A DNA stretch of 64,000 nucleotides from Rhodanobacter sp. DHB23. Lineage in GTDB: Bacteria; Pseudomonadota; Gammaproteobacteria; Xanthomonadales; Rhodanobacteraceae. The stretch is taken from NCBI RefSeq assembly GCF_014842975.1, contig NZ_JACYXK010000028.1:434001-498000 (forward strand), read 5' to 3'. This document shows positions 19,401 through 29,701 of the stretch, in pieces (position 1 is the first letter of the stretch; each line of letters begins with the position of its first letter). Made by a program: the position numbers and the translations under genes. Below the pieces are notes generated by a model. The model did no database searches. It saw only the letters and a list, made by a program, of their open reading frames with translations, and had not been told where the DNA came from.

Positions 19401-19906
19401 ACGTCCCGACGGAAGGCGCCCCGGACGACGGCCGCCGCGCCATCGACGGCCGCGAGGCGCTGGCCGCCGCACGCCTGCAACTGCTGGCCGCCACGCGCCA
19501 CCAGTTGGTGCTGCACCTGCCCCTGCTGGGCCGCGACGACTACGCCGGCGATGCGGAACAGGCCGAACTCAAGCGCATCGCCACCTCCGGCCGGCGCGCC
19601 GGGATCCGCATCCTGCTGCACGACCCGGCCGCCGCGCTGCGCGACGGCCATCGGCTGATCCTGCTGTTCCAGCGCCTGCCCAGCGCCATCGCCATCCGCA
19701 CGCCCGTGGAAGACCCCGACCGCCAGAACGCCAGCGCCTGGCTGGTCAACGACACCGGCGGCTACCTCTACCTGCCCGACGCCGACCAGCCGCAGGGGCG
19801 CATGGCGCTGGCCGACCGCCCCGCGCAGGCGCCGCTGCAGCAACAGTTCGACGACATCTGGGCGCGCTCCGTCCGTGCCGTCGAGTTGCACAAGCTGGAT
19901 TTGTAG
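19397..19906 (+). CDS. conserved hypothetical protein, DUF7931-like (GTG start)
   Basis: This 169-residue cytosolic protein starts with a GTG that overlaps the TGA of roxA (GTGA), so it is probably translationally coupled. The pattern resembles the phospholipase-D-like DUF7931 module found in some Xanthomonadales GNAT proteins: LLAATRHQLVLHLPLLGR, then RIATSGRRAGIRILLHDP, then a segment ending VNDTGGYLYLP and HKLDL at the C-terminus. No HxK catalytic pair is visible, so it is not an active PLD. The family call is from memory and tentative. Conserved coupling to roxA would hint at a role with ribosome modification. Confidence 0.6.
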   Translation: MNVPTEGAPDDGRRAIDGREALAAARLQLLAATRHQLVLHLPLLGRDDYAGDAEQAELKRIATSGRRAGIRILLHDPAAALRDGHRLILLFQRLPSAIAIRTPVEDPDRQNASAWLVNDTGGYLYLPDADQPQGRMALADRPAQAPLQQQFDDIWARSVRAVELHKLDL

Positions 19907-19976
19907 CGCCTGCTGAACGCTCGGCCCATGGCCATCCGCTTTTGGTCGCCATTGGTCGAATCGGGCCGTTTCCGGG

Positions 19977-20007
19977 TTGCCGCGTCGCAGCAGCCCGGGT
20001 CTATAAT
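19977..20007 (+). promoter_or_regulatory. sigma70-like promoter for sucA
   Basis: TTGCCG (19977-19982) and TATAAT (20002-20007, a perfect -10) are separated by 19 bp, slightly longer than ideal. Transcription would begin about 65 bp before the sucA start, giving an A+T-rich leader start. Confidence 0.55.
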
Positions 20008-20079
20008 TAACAACATTTTTCGCCGACGATCCCTGCCCCCGAGATCGCCGCAAGCCTCCCTTCCCCTGCCGGTGGTGAC

Positions 20080-22923
20080 GTGAGTACAAACCTGATCCGC
20101 GAGTTCTTCGAATCTTCCCAACTCGCTGGCGGCAACGCCGATTACGTCGAATCCCTGTACGACTCCTGGCTCACCGATCCCGCGTCGGTGCCCGCCGAGT
20201 GGAGCAAGTATTTCGAGACGTTCAGGGGCCGCGAGGCCGGCGACGTCCCCCACGGCGGCGCCATCGCGCGCATCGAGGCGGCACAGAAGCAGCGCCATGT
20301 CGTGGCAGCCGCACCGGGCAACGACGAACACGCACGCAAGCAAGCCGGCGTGCTGCGCCTGCTGACCGCCTACCGCTCGCGCGGCCACCTCGCAGCCAAC
20401 CTCGATCCGCTGGGCCTGGCCCACAAGATGGAAGCGCCGGACCTCGGCCTTGCCTTCCACGGCCTCACGGACGCCGACCTCGACACCGAATTCGACTGCG
20501 GCAACTTCGCCGGCGGCGGCCAGCGCATGAAGCTGCGCGAACTGCTGGCACGCCTGAAGAAGGTGTACACCGGCACGGTGGGCACGGAGTTCATGCACAT
20601 CTCCGACCACGCGCAGCGCAACTGGATCTACTCGCACCTGGAGCAGGCCAACGGCAGCGCCGGGCTGGACAAGGCCGGCAAGCAGCGCGTGCTCGACGGC
20701 CTCACCGCCGCGGAAGGCCTGGAGCGCTACCTCCACACGAAATACGTGGGCCAGAAGCGCTTCTCGCTGGAAGGCGGTGACAGCCTGATCCCGATGATCG
20801 ACGACGTGGTACGCGCCGCCGGCGACAACGGCATCAAGGACGTGGTGATCGGCATGGCCCACCGCGGCCGCCTCAACGTGCTGGTGAACATCCTCGGCAA
20901 GCCGCCGAAGACCCTGTTCAACGAGTTCGAGGGCAAGTTCGAGCACAACGACCACGACGACGGCGCCCACTCCGGCGACGTGAAGTACCACATGGGCTTC
21001 TCCGCCGACGTGCGCACGCCGCAGGGCGGCACCCACGTGGCGCTGGCGTTCAACCCCTCGCACCTGGAAATCGTCAACCCGGTGGTGGCCGGTTCCGTGC
21101 ATGCGCGCCAGGTGCGCCGCAAGGACAACGACCGCACCACCGCCTTCCCCGTGCTGATCCACGGCGATGCGGCGATGGCCGGCCAGGGCGTGAACATGGA
21201 GCTGTTCAACATGTCGCAGGCCCGCGGCTTCAAGGTCGGCGGCACCCTGCACATCGTGGTGAACAACCAGGTGGGCTTCACCACCTCCAACCCGCAGGAC
21301 GCACGCTCCACGCTGTACTGCACCGACCTGGCCAAGATGGTCAACGCGCCGGTGTGGCACGTGAACGGCGACGACCCGGAAGCGGTGATCCAGGTCACCC
21401 GCCTCGCCTACGACTTCCGCAAGCAGTTCCGCAAGGACGTGGTGATCGACCTGGTCTGCTACCGCCGCCACGGCCACAACGAGGCCGACGAACCCTCCGC
21501 CACGCAGCCGGTGATGTACCAGGTCATCAAGAAACTGCCGACCACGCGTGAGCTGTACTCGCGCGCGCTGGTGCAGCAGGGCGTGCTGGCCGAGGGCGAC
21601 GCGCAGAAGCAGTTCGACGCCTACCGCGACCGCCTCGAGGCCGGCTCGGCGATGACCGAGCTGCACCCGTCGCTGACCAAGGACGTCGAGGTGGACTGGA
21701 GCCGCTTCCTCGGCAACAAGCTCTCCACCCCGGCCGACACCAGCGTGCCGAAGGCGAAGCTGGTCGCGCTGGCCAAGCGCATCCTGGACATCCCCAAGGA
21801 CATCACGCTGCAGTCGCGCGTCGCCAAGATCTACGACGACCGCCGCAAGATGGCCGCCGGCGAACAGCCGGGCGACTGGGGCTTCGCCGAGAACCTCGCC
21901 TACGCCAGCCTGATCGACGAAGGCCACAACCTGCGCCTGGTGGGCCAGGACGCCGGCCGTGGCACCTTCTTCCACCGCCACGCCGTGCTGCACGACCAGA
22001 AGGACGGCCACACCTTCATGCCGCTGGCCACGCTGCGCGCCGACGCGGACGTGGAAGTGATCGACTCGCTGCTCAGCGAGGAGGCGGTGATGGCCTTCGA
22101 ATACGGCCACGCCACCACCGACCCGCACACGCTCAACATCTGGGAAGCCCAGTTCGGCGACTTCGCCAACGGCGCCCAGGTGGTGATCGACCAGTTCATC
22201 AGCTCCGGCGAGGCCAAGTGGGACCGCCTGTGCGGCCTGGCGCTGTACCTGCCGCACGGCTACGAAGGCCAGGGCCCGGAGCATTCCTCCGCCCGCCTCG
22301 AGCGCTTCCTGCAGCTGTGCGCGATGGAGAACATGCAGGTCTGCGTGCCCACCACGCCGGCGCAGGATTTCCACATGATCCGCCGCCAGATGCTGCGCCC
22401 GGTGCGCAAGCCGCTGATCGTGATGACGCCCAAGTCGCTGCTGCGCCACAAGCTGGCCGTGTCCACGCTGGACGAGCTGGCCAACGGCAGCTTCCAGCTG
22501 GTGATAGCCGAGCATCGCGAGCTGGCGGCGAAGAAGGTCAAGCGCGTGGTGCTGTGCGCGGGCAAGGTCTACTACGACCTGCTGGAAGAGGCCGAGAAGC
22601 GCGGCGCCAACGACGTCGCCATCGTGCGCGTGGAGCAGCTCTACCCGTTCCCGCGCGCCGAGGTCGTGGCCGAACTGGAGAAATACCCTTCCGCCAAGGA
22701 AGTGGTGTGGTGCCAGGAAGAACCGATGAACCAGGGCGCCTGGTTCCAGATCCGCCACCACCTGCAGGCCTGCGTGGGCACCAAGCAGAGCCTCTCGTAC
22801 GCCGGTCGCGCCCGCTCGGCCGCGCCCGCCGCAGGCCACCTCAACGACCACGTGGCCGAGCAGGCCGCGCTGGTGGAACAGGCGCTGGTCGCACCGGTCG
22901 GCACCGACCACTCGGCAGAATAA
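20080..22923 (+). CDS. sucA: 2-oxoglutarate dehydrogenase E1 (GTG start)
   Basis: This 947-residue thiamine-diphosphate enzyme decarboxylates 2-oxoglutarate and transfers the succinyl group to the lipoyl arm of SucB. The N-terminal E2-binding segment (LYDSWLTDPASVPAEWSKYF) is present. The TPP domain carries GMAHRGRLNVLVN and HGDAAMAGQG near residue 360, with the NNQVGFTT metal/TPP motif after it. The C-terminal transketolase domain has LPHGYEGQGPEHSSARLER. Length is close to E. coli SucA (933). GTG is the start because the conserved STNLIREFFESSQL follows at once and GGTGGTGA provides the ribosome-binding site. First gene of sucA-sucB-lpdA. Confidence 0.97.
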   Translation: MSTNLIREFFESSQLAGGNADYVESLYDSWLTDPASVPAEWSKYFETFRGREAGDVPHGGAIARIEAAQKQRHVVAAAPGNDEHARKQAGVLRLLTAYRSRGHLAANLDPLGLAHKMEAPDLGLAFHGLTDADLDTEFDCGNFAGGGQRMKLRELLARLKKVYTGTVGTEFMHISDHAQRNWIYSHLEQANGSAGLDKAGKQRVLDGLTAAEGLERYLHTKYVGQKRFSLEGGDSLIPMIDDVVRAAGDNGIKDVVIGMAHRGRLNVLVNILGKPPKTLFNEFEGKFEHNDHDDGAHSGDVKYHMGFSADVRTPQGGTHVALAFNPSHLEIVNPVVAGSVHARQVRRKDNDRTTAFPVLIHGDAAMAGQGVNMELFNMSQARGFKVGGTLHIVVNNQVGFTTSNPQDARSTLYCTDLAKMVNAPVWHVNGDDPEAVIQVTRLAYDFRKQFRKDVVIDLVCYRRHGHNEADEPSATQPVMYQVIKKLPTTRELYSRALVQQGVLAEGDAQKQFDAYRDRLEAGSAMTELHPSLTKDVEVDWSRFLGNKLSTPADTSVPKAKLVALAKRILDIPKDITLQSRVAKIYDDRRKMAAGEQPGDWGFAENLAYASLIDEGHNLRLVGQDAGRGTFFHRHAVLHDQKDGHTFMPLATLRADADVEVIDSLLSEEAVMAFEYGHATTDPHTLNIWEAQFGDFANGAQVVIDQFISSGEAKWDRLCGLALYLPHGYEGQGPEHSSARLERFLQLCAMENMQVCVPTTPAQDFHMIRRQMLRPVRKPLIVMTPKSLLRHKLAVSTLDELANGSFQLVIAEHRELAAKKVKRVVLCAGKVYYDLLEEAEKRGANDVAIVRVEQLYPFPRAEVVAELEKYPSAKEVVWCQEEPMNQGAWFQIRHHLQACVGTKQSLSYAGRARSAAPAAGHLNDHVAEQAALVEQALVAPVGTDHSAE

Positions 22924-22980
22924 AATCACCCAGTTCGACTTTCGCGCCCATGGCCGGGCGCAAAACCACAGGATCAACCC

Positions 22981-24171
22981 ATGTCCACTGAAGTCAAAGT
23001 CCCCGTTCTGCCCGAGTCGGTCTCCGACGCCACCATCGCCACCTGGCACAAGAAGGCCGGCGACGCGGTGAAGCGCGACGAGAACCTGGTCGACCTGGAA
23101 ACCGACAAGGTGGTGCTGGAAGTGCCGGCGCCGATCGACGGCGTGCTCAAGGAAATCAAGTTCCAGGCCGGCGAGACCGTGAACAGCCAGCAGGTGATCG
23201 CGGTGATCGAGGAAGGCGCAGCTGCCGCAGCTCCTGCCCCGGCGGCAGCCGCTCCCGCGCCGGCTGCCGCTGCGCCCGCTCCCGCCGCGACCAAGGCTGC
23301 CGCCGCCGAGCTCTCGCCGGCCGCCCAGCGCGTCGCCACCGAGAACAAGGTCGATACCTCCGGCATCGCCGGCAGCGGCCGCGACGGCCGCATCATCAAG
23401 GAGGACGTGGTCAACGCCGGCTCGCGTCCCGCCGCCGCACCGGCTGCGCCGGTCGTCGCCACGCAGGGCGCGCGCCCGGAAGAGCGCGTGACCATGACCC
23501 GCATGCGCGCGAAGATCGCCGAGCGCCTGATGCAGTCGAAGAACTCGATCGCCATGCTCACCTCGTTCAACGAGGTGAACCTCGCCGCGGTCAGCAAGAT
23601 GCGCAAGGACCTCGGCGAGCAGTTCCAGAAGGAACACGGCGTCAAGCTCGGCTTCATGAGCTTCTTCGTCAAGGCGGCCGCCGAGGCATTGAAGCGCCAC
23701 CCGATCGTCAACGCCTCGGTCGACGGCAACGACATCATCTACCACGGTTACCAGGACATCTCGATCGCGGTGTCCACCGACAAGGGCCTGGTCACCCCGG
23801 TGCTGCGCAACGCCGAGAGCATGGGCTTCGCCGACATCGAGAAGGCCATCGCCGACTACGCGGTGAAGGCACGCGCCGGCAAGCTCACCATGGACGACCT
23901 GCAGGGCGGCACCTTCACCATCACCAACGGCGGCACCTTCGGCTCGCTGCTCTCCACCCCGATCGTCAACCCGCCGCAGAGCGCCATCCTCGGCATGCAC
24001 ACGATCAAGGAGCGCGCGGTCGTCGAGAACGGCCAGGTGATCGCCGCGCCGATGATGTACATCGCGATCAGCTACGACCACCGCATCATCGACGGCAAGG
24101 ACGCGGTGCTGTTCCTGGTCGACATCAAGAACCAGCTCGAGAACCCGCAGCGCATGCTGCTGGGCCTCTGA
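22981..24171 (+). CDS. sucB: dihydrolipoyl succinyltransferase (E2)
   Basis: This 396-residue E2 core protein moves the succinyl group from lipoyl to CoA. The lipoyl domain (1-75) has Lys43 in ETDKVVLEV as the lipoylation site. A long Ala-Pro linker (about 80-105) and a peripheral-subunit-binding domain ([19 protein letters not shown]...[11 protein letters not shown], about 113-145) follow. The catalytic domain ends with [16 protein letters not shown], containing the His and Asp of the active site. Length fits E. coli SucB (405). It lies 57 bp after sucA. A large inverted repeat separates it from lpdA. Confidence 0.97.
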   Translation: MSTEVKVPVLPESVSDATIATWHKKAGDAVKRDENLVDLETDKVVLEVPAPIDGVLKEIKFQAGETVNSQQVIAVIEEGAAAAAPAPAAAAPAPAAAAPAPAATKAAAAELSPAAQRVATENKVDTSGIAGSGRDGRIIKEDVVNAGSRPAAAPAAPVVATQGARPEERVTMTRMRAKIAERLMQSKNSIAMLTSFNEVNLAAVSKMRKDLGEQFQKEHGVKLGFMSFFVKAAAEALKRHPIVNASVDGNDIIYHGYQDISIAVSTDKGLVTPVLRNAESMGFADIEKAIADYAVKARAGKLTMDDLQGGTFTITNGGTFGSLLSTPIVNPPQSAILGMHTIKERAVVENGQVIAAPMMYIAISYDHRIIDGKDAVLFLVDIKNQLENPQRMLLGL

Positions 24172-24180
24172 TGCCCTGAG

Positions 24181-25733
<1,553 letters not shown>

Positions 25734-25890
25734 AGTCAGGATGACTTCATCCCGGACAGCACAGGGATGTGCGTTGATCCGGGCTCCATCTGGAATGGAT
25801 GACCTCTATCCCGTGCAGGCCATGCATGGCCGACGACACGGGATCCACGGCCCGCTCGTGGCGACATGAGCGGGCCGTTTGCTTTCTTCG

Positions 25891-25977
25891 CCGTCATTCC
25901 GGCGAAAGCCGGAATCCAGCGTCTTGTGCGAGACAGCAGCAAAGGCACTGGATCCCGGCTTCCGCCGGGATGACGCC
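25891..25977. repeat. dispersed REP-like palindromic repeat, copy A2
   Basis: The left arm CGTCATTCCGGCGAAAGCCG with GAATCCAGCG and the right arm CACTGGATCCCGGCTTCCGC with CGGGATGACG are inverted copies around a 25-30 nt centre. It lies in the 267-bp lpdA-LOG gap. Same family as copies near 6035 and 47726. Confidence 0.85.
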
Positions 25978-26000
25978 CCGAAACTTTCGGTGATTTCGCC

Positions 26001-26597
26001 ATGCCCCAACCCACCGCCCTCTGCGTCTACTGCGGCTCCAGCCCCGGCAAGCATCCCGAATACGCCGAGCAGGCCCGCGCCTTCGGCACCGAAATGGCCA
26101 GGCGCGGCATCGCGCTGGTGTACGGCGGCGGCAAGGTGGGCCTGATGGGCACGGTGGCCGACGCGGTGCTGGCCGCGGGCGGCAAGGCCATCGGCGTGAT
26201 CCCGCGCCAGCTGGTCGAGCGCGAGGTGGCGCACCAGGGCCTCAGCGAGCTGGTGGTGGTGGATACCATGCACCAGCGCAAGACGCGCATGTACGAGCTG
26301 TCCGACGCCTTCGTCGCCCTGCCCGGCGGCTTCGGCACGATGGACGAGATGTTCGAGATGTTGACCTGGGCGCAGCTTGGCCTGCACCGCCACCCCTGTG
26401 CCTTCCTCGACGTGCGCGGCTACTACGCGCCGTTGCGCACGGCCGTCGACCACATGGTGGCCGAAGGCTTCGTGCAGCCCGGCCAGCGCGACAGCCTCTG
26501 GTTCGGCGAAGCCATCCCGTCGTTGTTCGAATGGATGGCGAACTACAACGGCGGCAACGCCGCCCGCGTGATCGGCCCTGCCAGCATCAAGGCCTGA
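26001..26597 (+). CDS. LOG family cytokinin riboside 5'-monophosphate phosphoribohydrolase-like
   Basis: This 198-residue protein belongs to the LOG/TIGR00730 family, whose members cleave ribose 5-phosphate from nucleoside monophosphates such as AMP or cytokinin ribotides. The diagnostic catalytic/binding motif PGGFGTMDEMFE is near residue 110, preceded by the Rossmann-like YGGGKVGLMGTVAD. The start (MPQPTALCVYCGSSPGKHPEYA) is the canonical family N-terminus. Whether it acts on cytokinins or on AMP cannot be told here. It is 13 bp upstream of the reductase gene, so the two form a small operon. Confidence 0.9.
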   Translation: MPQPTALCVYCGSSPGKHPEYAEQARAFGTEMARRGIALVYGGGKVGLMGTVADAVLAAGGKAIGVIPRQLVEREVAHQGLSELVVVDTMHQRKTRMYELSDAFVALPGGFGTMDEMFEMLTWAQLGLHRHPCAFLDVRGYYAPLRTAVDHMVAEGFVQPGQRDSLWFGEAIPSLFEWMANYNGGNAARVIGPASIKA

Positions 26598-26610
26598 CCG
26601 GAGCAACCGC

Positions 26611-27606
26611 ATGACCAGCTTCCGCGCCTTCCGCATCCACGACGACGACGCCGGCTACCGCGCCGGCATCGAAACCATGCCCACCGACGCACTGACGCCC
26701 GGCGAAGTGCTGGTCAAGGTCGCCTACTCCTCGGTGAACTACAAGGACGCGCTGGCCGGCACCGGCAAGGGCCGCATCCTGCGCAAGCCGCCGTTGAACG
26801 GCGGCATCGACGTGGCCGGCCACGTGGTCGCCTCCACCGACCCGGCCTTCAGGGAGGGCGACGCGGTGCTGTGCACCGGCAGCGGCCTGTCCGAGACGCG
26901 CGACGGCGGCTACGCCGAATACGCGCGGCTGGACGCGCGCTGGACCATTCCGCTGCCCGCGGGCCTGGACCTGCGCGAAAGCATGATCCTCGGCACCGCC
27001 GGCTTCACCGCCGCGCTGGCCCTGCTGCACATGCTGGACAACGGCCAGACGCCCGCGCTCGGTCCGATCGCCGTCAGCGGCGCCAGCGGCGGCGTGGGCC
27101 AGCTTGCGATCGACATCTACAGCCGCGCCGGCTACGCGGTGCACGCGATCAGCGGCAAGGCCGACCACTTCGACTTCCTGAAGTCGCTGGGCGCCGCCGA
27201 ATGCATCGACCGCCACGCGCTCGCCTTCAGCGGCAAGCCGATGGACTCGGCCCGCTTCGGCGGCGCACTGGACAACGTGGGCGGCGCGATGCTGGCCGGC
27301 CTGCTGCCGCTGGTCGCGCCCTACGGCAACGTGGCGATCTGCGGCAATGCGGGCGGCATCGCCTTCGACAGCACGGTGATGCCCTTCATCATCCGCGGCG
27401 TGAACCTGCTGGGCGTGGCCTCGGCCGGCACCGCGCGGCCCATGCGCGAACGCGTCTGGCAACAACTTGCGGGCGACTGGAAACCGCGCCACCTGGCCCG
27501 CATCGCCACCCGCGAGGCCACGCTGGGCGAGCTGCCCGACGTGTTCGACCGCATGCTCGCCGGCGATTCCTTCGGCCGCACCGTGGTGCAGGTGGGCGGC
27601 GATTGA
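26611..27606 (+). CDS. acuI: AcuI/YhdH-type acrylyl-CoA reductase (zinc-free MDR)
   Basis: This 331-residue medium-chain reductase probably reduces acryloyl-CoA or similar quinone/enone substrates with NADPH. The opening FRAFRIHDDDAGYRAGIETM and SSVNYKDALAGTGKGRI match the YhdH/AcuI subfamily. The nucleotide site is SGASGGVGQLAIDIYSRAGY near residue 155, and there are no zinc-ligand cysteines. Length fits YhdH (324). It follows the LOG gene by 13 bp; no functional link between them is known to me. The physiological substrate is uncertain. Confidence 0.85.
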   Translation: MTSFRAFRIHDDDAGYRAGIETMPTDALTPGEVLVKVAYSSVNYKDALAGTGKGRILRKPPLNGGIDVAGHVVASTDPAFREGDAVLCTGSGLSETRDGGYAEYARLDARWTIPLPAGLDLRESMILGTAGFTAALALLHMLDNGQTPALGPIAVSGASGGVGQLAIDIYSRAGYAVHAISGKADHFDFLKSLGAAECIDRHALAFSGKPMDSARFGGALDNVGGAMLAGLLPLVAPYGNVAICGNAGGIAFDSTVMPFIIRGVNLLGVASAGTARPMRERVWQQLAGDWKPRHLARIATREATLGELPDVFDRMLAGDSFGRTVVQVGGD

Positions 27607-27617
27607 CGCCGGGCACC

Positions 27618-27646
27618 TTGGAAGCACGCCGGCACAGGCATAGAAT
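27618..27646 (+). promoter_or_regulatory. sigma70-like promoter for pilH-like gene
   Basis: TTGGAA (27618-27623) and TAGAAT (27641-27646) are separated by 17 bp. An AAGGGGAC ribosome-binding site follows near 27662, ahead of the ATG at 27680. Confidence 0.6.
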
Positions 27647-27679
27647 CCACCGAACCGCTAACAAGGGGACAACTGGCTT

Positions 27680-28045
27680 ATGGCACGCATCCTGATCGTC
27701 GACGACTCGCCCTCGCAGCTGCTGGGCCTGAAGCGCATCGTCGAAAAGCTCGGTCACGAGACCCTCACCGCCGAAGACGGCGCCGCCGGCGTCGAGGTGG
27801 CCAAGCGCGAGATCCCCGACCTGATCCTGATGGACGTGGTGATGCCGAACCTCAACGGCTTCCAGGCCACCCGCACGATCAGCAAGGATGCTGCCACCGC
27901 GCACATCCCGGTGGTGCTGGTGACCACCAAGGACCAGGAAACCGACAAGGTGTGGGGCATGCGCCAGGGCGCCAAGGCCTACGTCACCAAGCCGATCAAG
28001 GAGGACGAACTAATCGCCACCTTGAAGGAACTGCTGCCGGCCTGA
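27680..28045 (+). CDS. pilH: PilH-like single-domain response regulator
   Basis: This 121-residue protein is a stand-alone receiver domain. Asp8 and Asp9 form the acidic pocket, Asp52 in LILMDVVMPNLNG is the phosphorylation site, and Lys104 in YVTKPI is the invariant lysine. There is no output domain, so it acts by protein contact or as a phosphate sink. The sequence SPSQLLGLKRIVEKLGHETLTAEDG resembles PilH of the type IV pilus Chp/Pil system. No other pil gene is in the window, so the pilus assignment rests on similarity alone. Confidence 0.8.
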   Translation: MARILIVDDSPSQLLGLKRIVEKLGHETLTAEDGAAGVEVAKREIPDLILMDVVMPNLNGFQATRTISKDAATAHIPVVLVTTKDQETDKVWGMRQGAKAYVTKPIKEDELIATLKELLPA

Positions 28046-28067
28046 GCATGCGCTTTCGCGTCCGCCC

Positions 28068-28099
28068 ACGAAAATGGCGCCTCACGGCGCCATTTTCGT
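28068..28099. terminator. bidirectional terminator, pilH-like / J-protein
   Basis: A perfect 14-bp stem (28068-28081 with 28086-28099) has a TCAC loop. AAAA in one arm and TTTT in the other give U-tracts for both convergent genes. Confidence 0.85.
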
Positions 28100-28121
28100 C
28101 ATGCGGCCGCTGCGCCACCGC

Positions 28122-29018
28122 TCAATGGCGGGGATCGTAGTCCGCGAACTGCTTTTGCAGGGCCTCGTAGGCCGCGCGCTGCTTGTCGTTGCCCACCGCC
28201 GGTGCGCGTATCGACAACTCCACGAACTGGTCGCCGGGCTGCGCCCCCGGCATGCCGCGTCCCTTCAGGCGCAGCTTGCGCCCCGATTGCGAACCCGCGG
28301 GAATGCGCAGCTCCACCGTACCGGCCAGGGTCGGCACCGGCACCGTGGCGCCCAGCGCCGCCTCCCACGGGCTGATCGGCAGCACATGCAGCACGTCGCG
28401 GCCATCCAGCTTGAAGCGCGGGTTGTCGCGGATGCCGATTTCCAGCAGCAGGTCGCCGTTCGGGCCGCCACCATGGCCGGGATGACCCTGTCCCGCCAGC
28501 CGGATCGATTGGCCCGGCTGGATGCCGGCGGGGATCTTCACTTCCAGCACGCGCTCCTCGCCACGACCGTCGTGCAGGGATACCCGCGTGCGGCCGCCGT
28601 CGAACGCGGTCTGCAGATCGACCGTGACCTTGGCCTGCACGTCCTGGCCGCGGCGCGCGCGCGGCTGGCCGCGCTGGGCACCGGCGCCGCGGTTGCCGAA
28701 CAGGTTCTCGAAGAAATCGCTGAAGTCGCCTTCGCCGCCGAAGTCGAAGGGCTGCCCCTGCCCCGCTCCTGGCCGGAACTGCTCGCCGCCGCGGTAGCCG
28801 CCGGCCCGCCACTGGTCGTAGGTACGGCGCTTCTCGGGATCGAGCAGCACCTCCTGCGCCTCGTTCGCCTCCTTGAACTTCTCCTCGGCGCCCGCTTCCT
28901 TGTTCTTGTCCGGATGGTACTTGCGTGCGAGCTTGCGGTAGGCGGTCTTGATCTCCGCCTCGCTGGCCCCGGGCTTCACGCCCAGGATCTCGTAATAGTC
29001 TTTGGTTTCCACCGCCAC
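28122..29018 (-). CDS. cbpA: CbpA-like DnaJ-domain co-chaperone
   Basis: This 298-residue J protein stimulates DnaK. The J domain (about 1-70) has the HPD motif at residues 35-37 ([11 protein letters not shown]). A Gly/Phe-rich linker (about 80-115) follows. The C-terminal substrate-binding region (about 120-285) contains [31 protein letters not shown] and [13 protein letters not shown], with no zinc-finger CxxCxGxG repeats, so it is CbpA/DjlA-class rather than DnaJ itself. It lies 84 bp downstream of the Hsp20 gene in the same direction, making a small heat-stress unit. Confidence 0.88.
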   Translation of the reverse strand: MAVETKDYYEILGVKPGASEAEIKTAYRKLARKYHPDKNKEAGAEEKFKEANEAQEVLLDPEKRRTYDQWRAGGYRGGEQFRPGAGQGQPFDFGGEGDFSDFFENLFGNRGAGAQRGQPRARRGQDVQAKVTVDLQTAFDGGRTRVSLHDGRGEERVLEVKIPAGIQPGQSIRLAGQGHPGHGGGPNGDLLLEIGIRDNPRFKLDGRDVLHVLPISPWEAALGATVPVPTLAGTVELRIPAGSQSGRKLRLKGRGMPGAQPGDQFVELSIRAPAVGNDKQRAAYEALQKQFADYDPRH

Positions 29019-29047
29019 TCCTTCGCACCGATTGCATCAACGCCAAA

Positions 29048-29081
29048 CGGCCCGTGGCGGATCATCGTCCGCCACGGGCCG
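29048..29081 (-). terminator. hairpin after hsp20
   Basis: A perfect 13-bp stem (29048-29060 with 29069-29081) has an 8-nt loop, followed on the minus strand by a short TTT. It could attenuate read-through from hsp20 into the J-protein gene. Confidence 0.55.
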
Positions 29082-29102
29082 CACTCGCAAGCCGCATGTC
29101 GC

Positions 29103-29543
29103 TCAGTGGGCAGTATCGATCACGATGCGGCGCGGCGCACTCTCGGCCTTCTTCGGTATCGCGATCTCCAGCACGCCGTGGCGATTGCTGGCGGTGATGC
29201 GCTCGGCATCCGCGTTGTCGGGCAGCGTGAAGCGGCGCAGGAAGGCGCCATGCGGACGCTCCTGCCGCGAGCAGACGGGCGCATCGGCCTGCTCGGCCAC
29301 GCGCTCGCCCCGGATCGAAAGCACGTTCTTCTCCATGCTCACCTCGATGCCCGCCGGATCGACGCCGGGCACGTCGGCACGGATCACGAAGCGTCCGGCT
29401 TCCTCGTGCACGTCCACGCGCGGCGACCACGCGGCAGCATCGCCGCCCTGGCCTTCGCCGGACTCCGCGAAGCCGTCGAACGCCTGCCGAAACACCCGCG
29501 CGTCGCGCGGCAGGCCCCACACCACATGATGATTCAGGCTCAT
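29103..29543 (-). CDS. Hsp20/alpha-crystallin small heat-shock protein
   Basis: This 146-residue chaperone binds unfolding proteins without ATP. The alpha-crystallin domain spans about 40-135: SPRVDVHEEAGRFVIRADVPG opens it, GIEVSMEKNVLSIRGER is the core, and FLRRFTLPDNADAERITAS with GVLEIAIPKK closes it. A short C-terminal IVIDTAH stands in place of a clear I-x-I motif. GAGGAG lies 8 bp before the ATG. A sigma32-like promoter lies upstream. The J-protein gene follows. Confidence 0.9.
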   Translation of the reverse strand: MSLNHHVVWGLPRDARVFRQAFDGFAESGEGQGGDAAAWSPRVDVHEEAGRFVIRADVPGVDPAGIEVSMEKNVLSIRGERVAEQADAPVCSRQERPHGAFLRRFTLPDNADAERITASNRHGVLEIAIPKKAESAPRRIVIDTAH

Positions 29544-29590
29544 CGTGAAACTCCTCGATTGGATTGCGGCACGTCGCCGCCTGCCCGCAC

Positions 29591-29618
29591 AGATAGGTAC
29601 GGCGGTTTCCGATTCAAG
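29591..29618 (-). promoter_or_regulatory. sigma32-like heat-shock promoter for hsp20
   Basis: On the minus strand CTTGAA (29618-29613) is followed after 14 bp by ACCTATCT (29598-29591), close to the RpoH consensus CTTGAA-N13-14-CCCCATnT. The -10 is about 48 bp from the hsp20 ATG. Confidence 0.6.
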
Positions 29619-29701
29619 GCGGCGCGCGCAATCCCTCGCCAGCCGGCGCAATCGGGTGCATGCTTGCGGTTCATGTTCGAAGCACGCGCGGAATGACCTG
29701 C

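Noticed and set aside
13652-19906. An open frame of over 2000 codons on the plus strand, antisense to cysI and cysJ
   Set aside because: It is a GC-rich shadow of the real genes with low-complexity composition. Only its last 169 codons (from 19397) are kept, because they begin with a coupled GTG and look like a real protein.
25740-25880. A possible small gene and further copies of repeat B in the gap after lpdA
   Set aside because: Short palindromes such as GGCCATGCATGGCC are present, but the layout of repeat B is not, and no start with a ribosome-binding site is seen.
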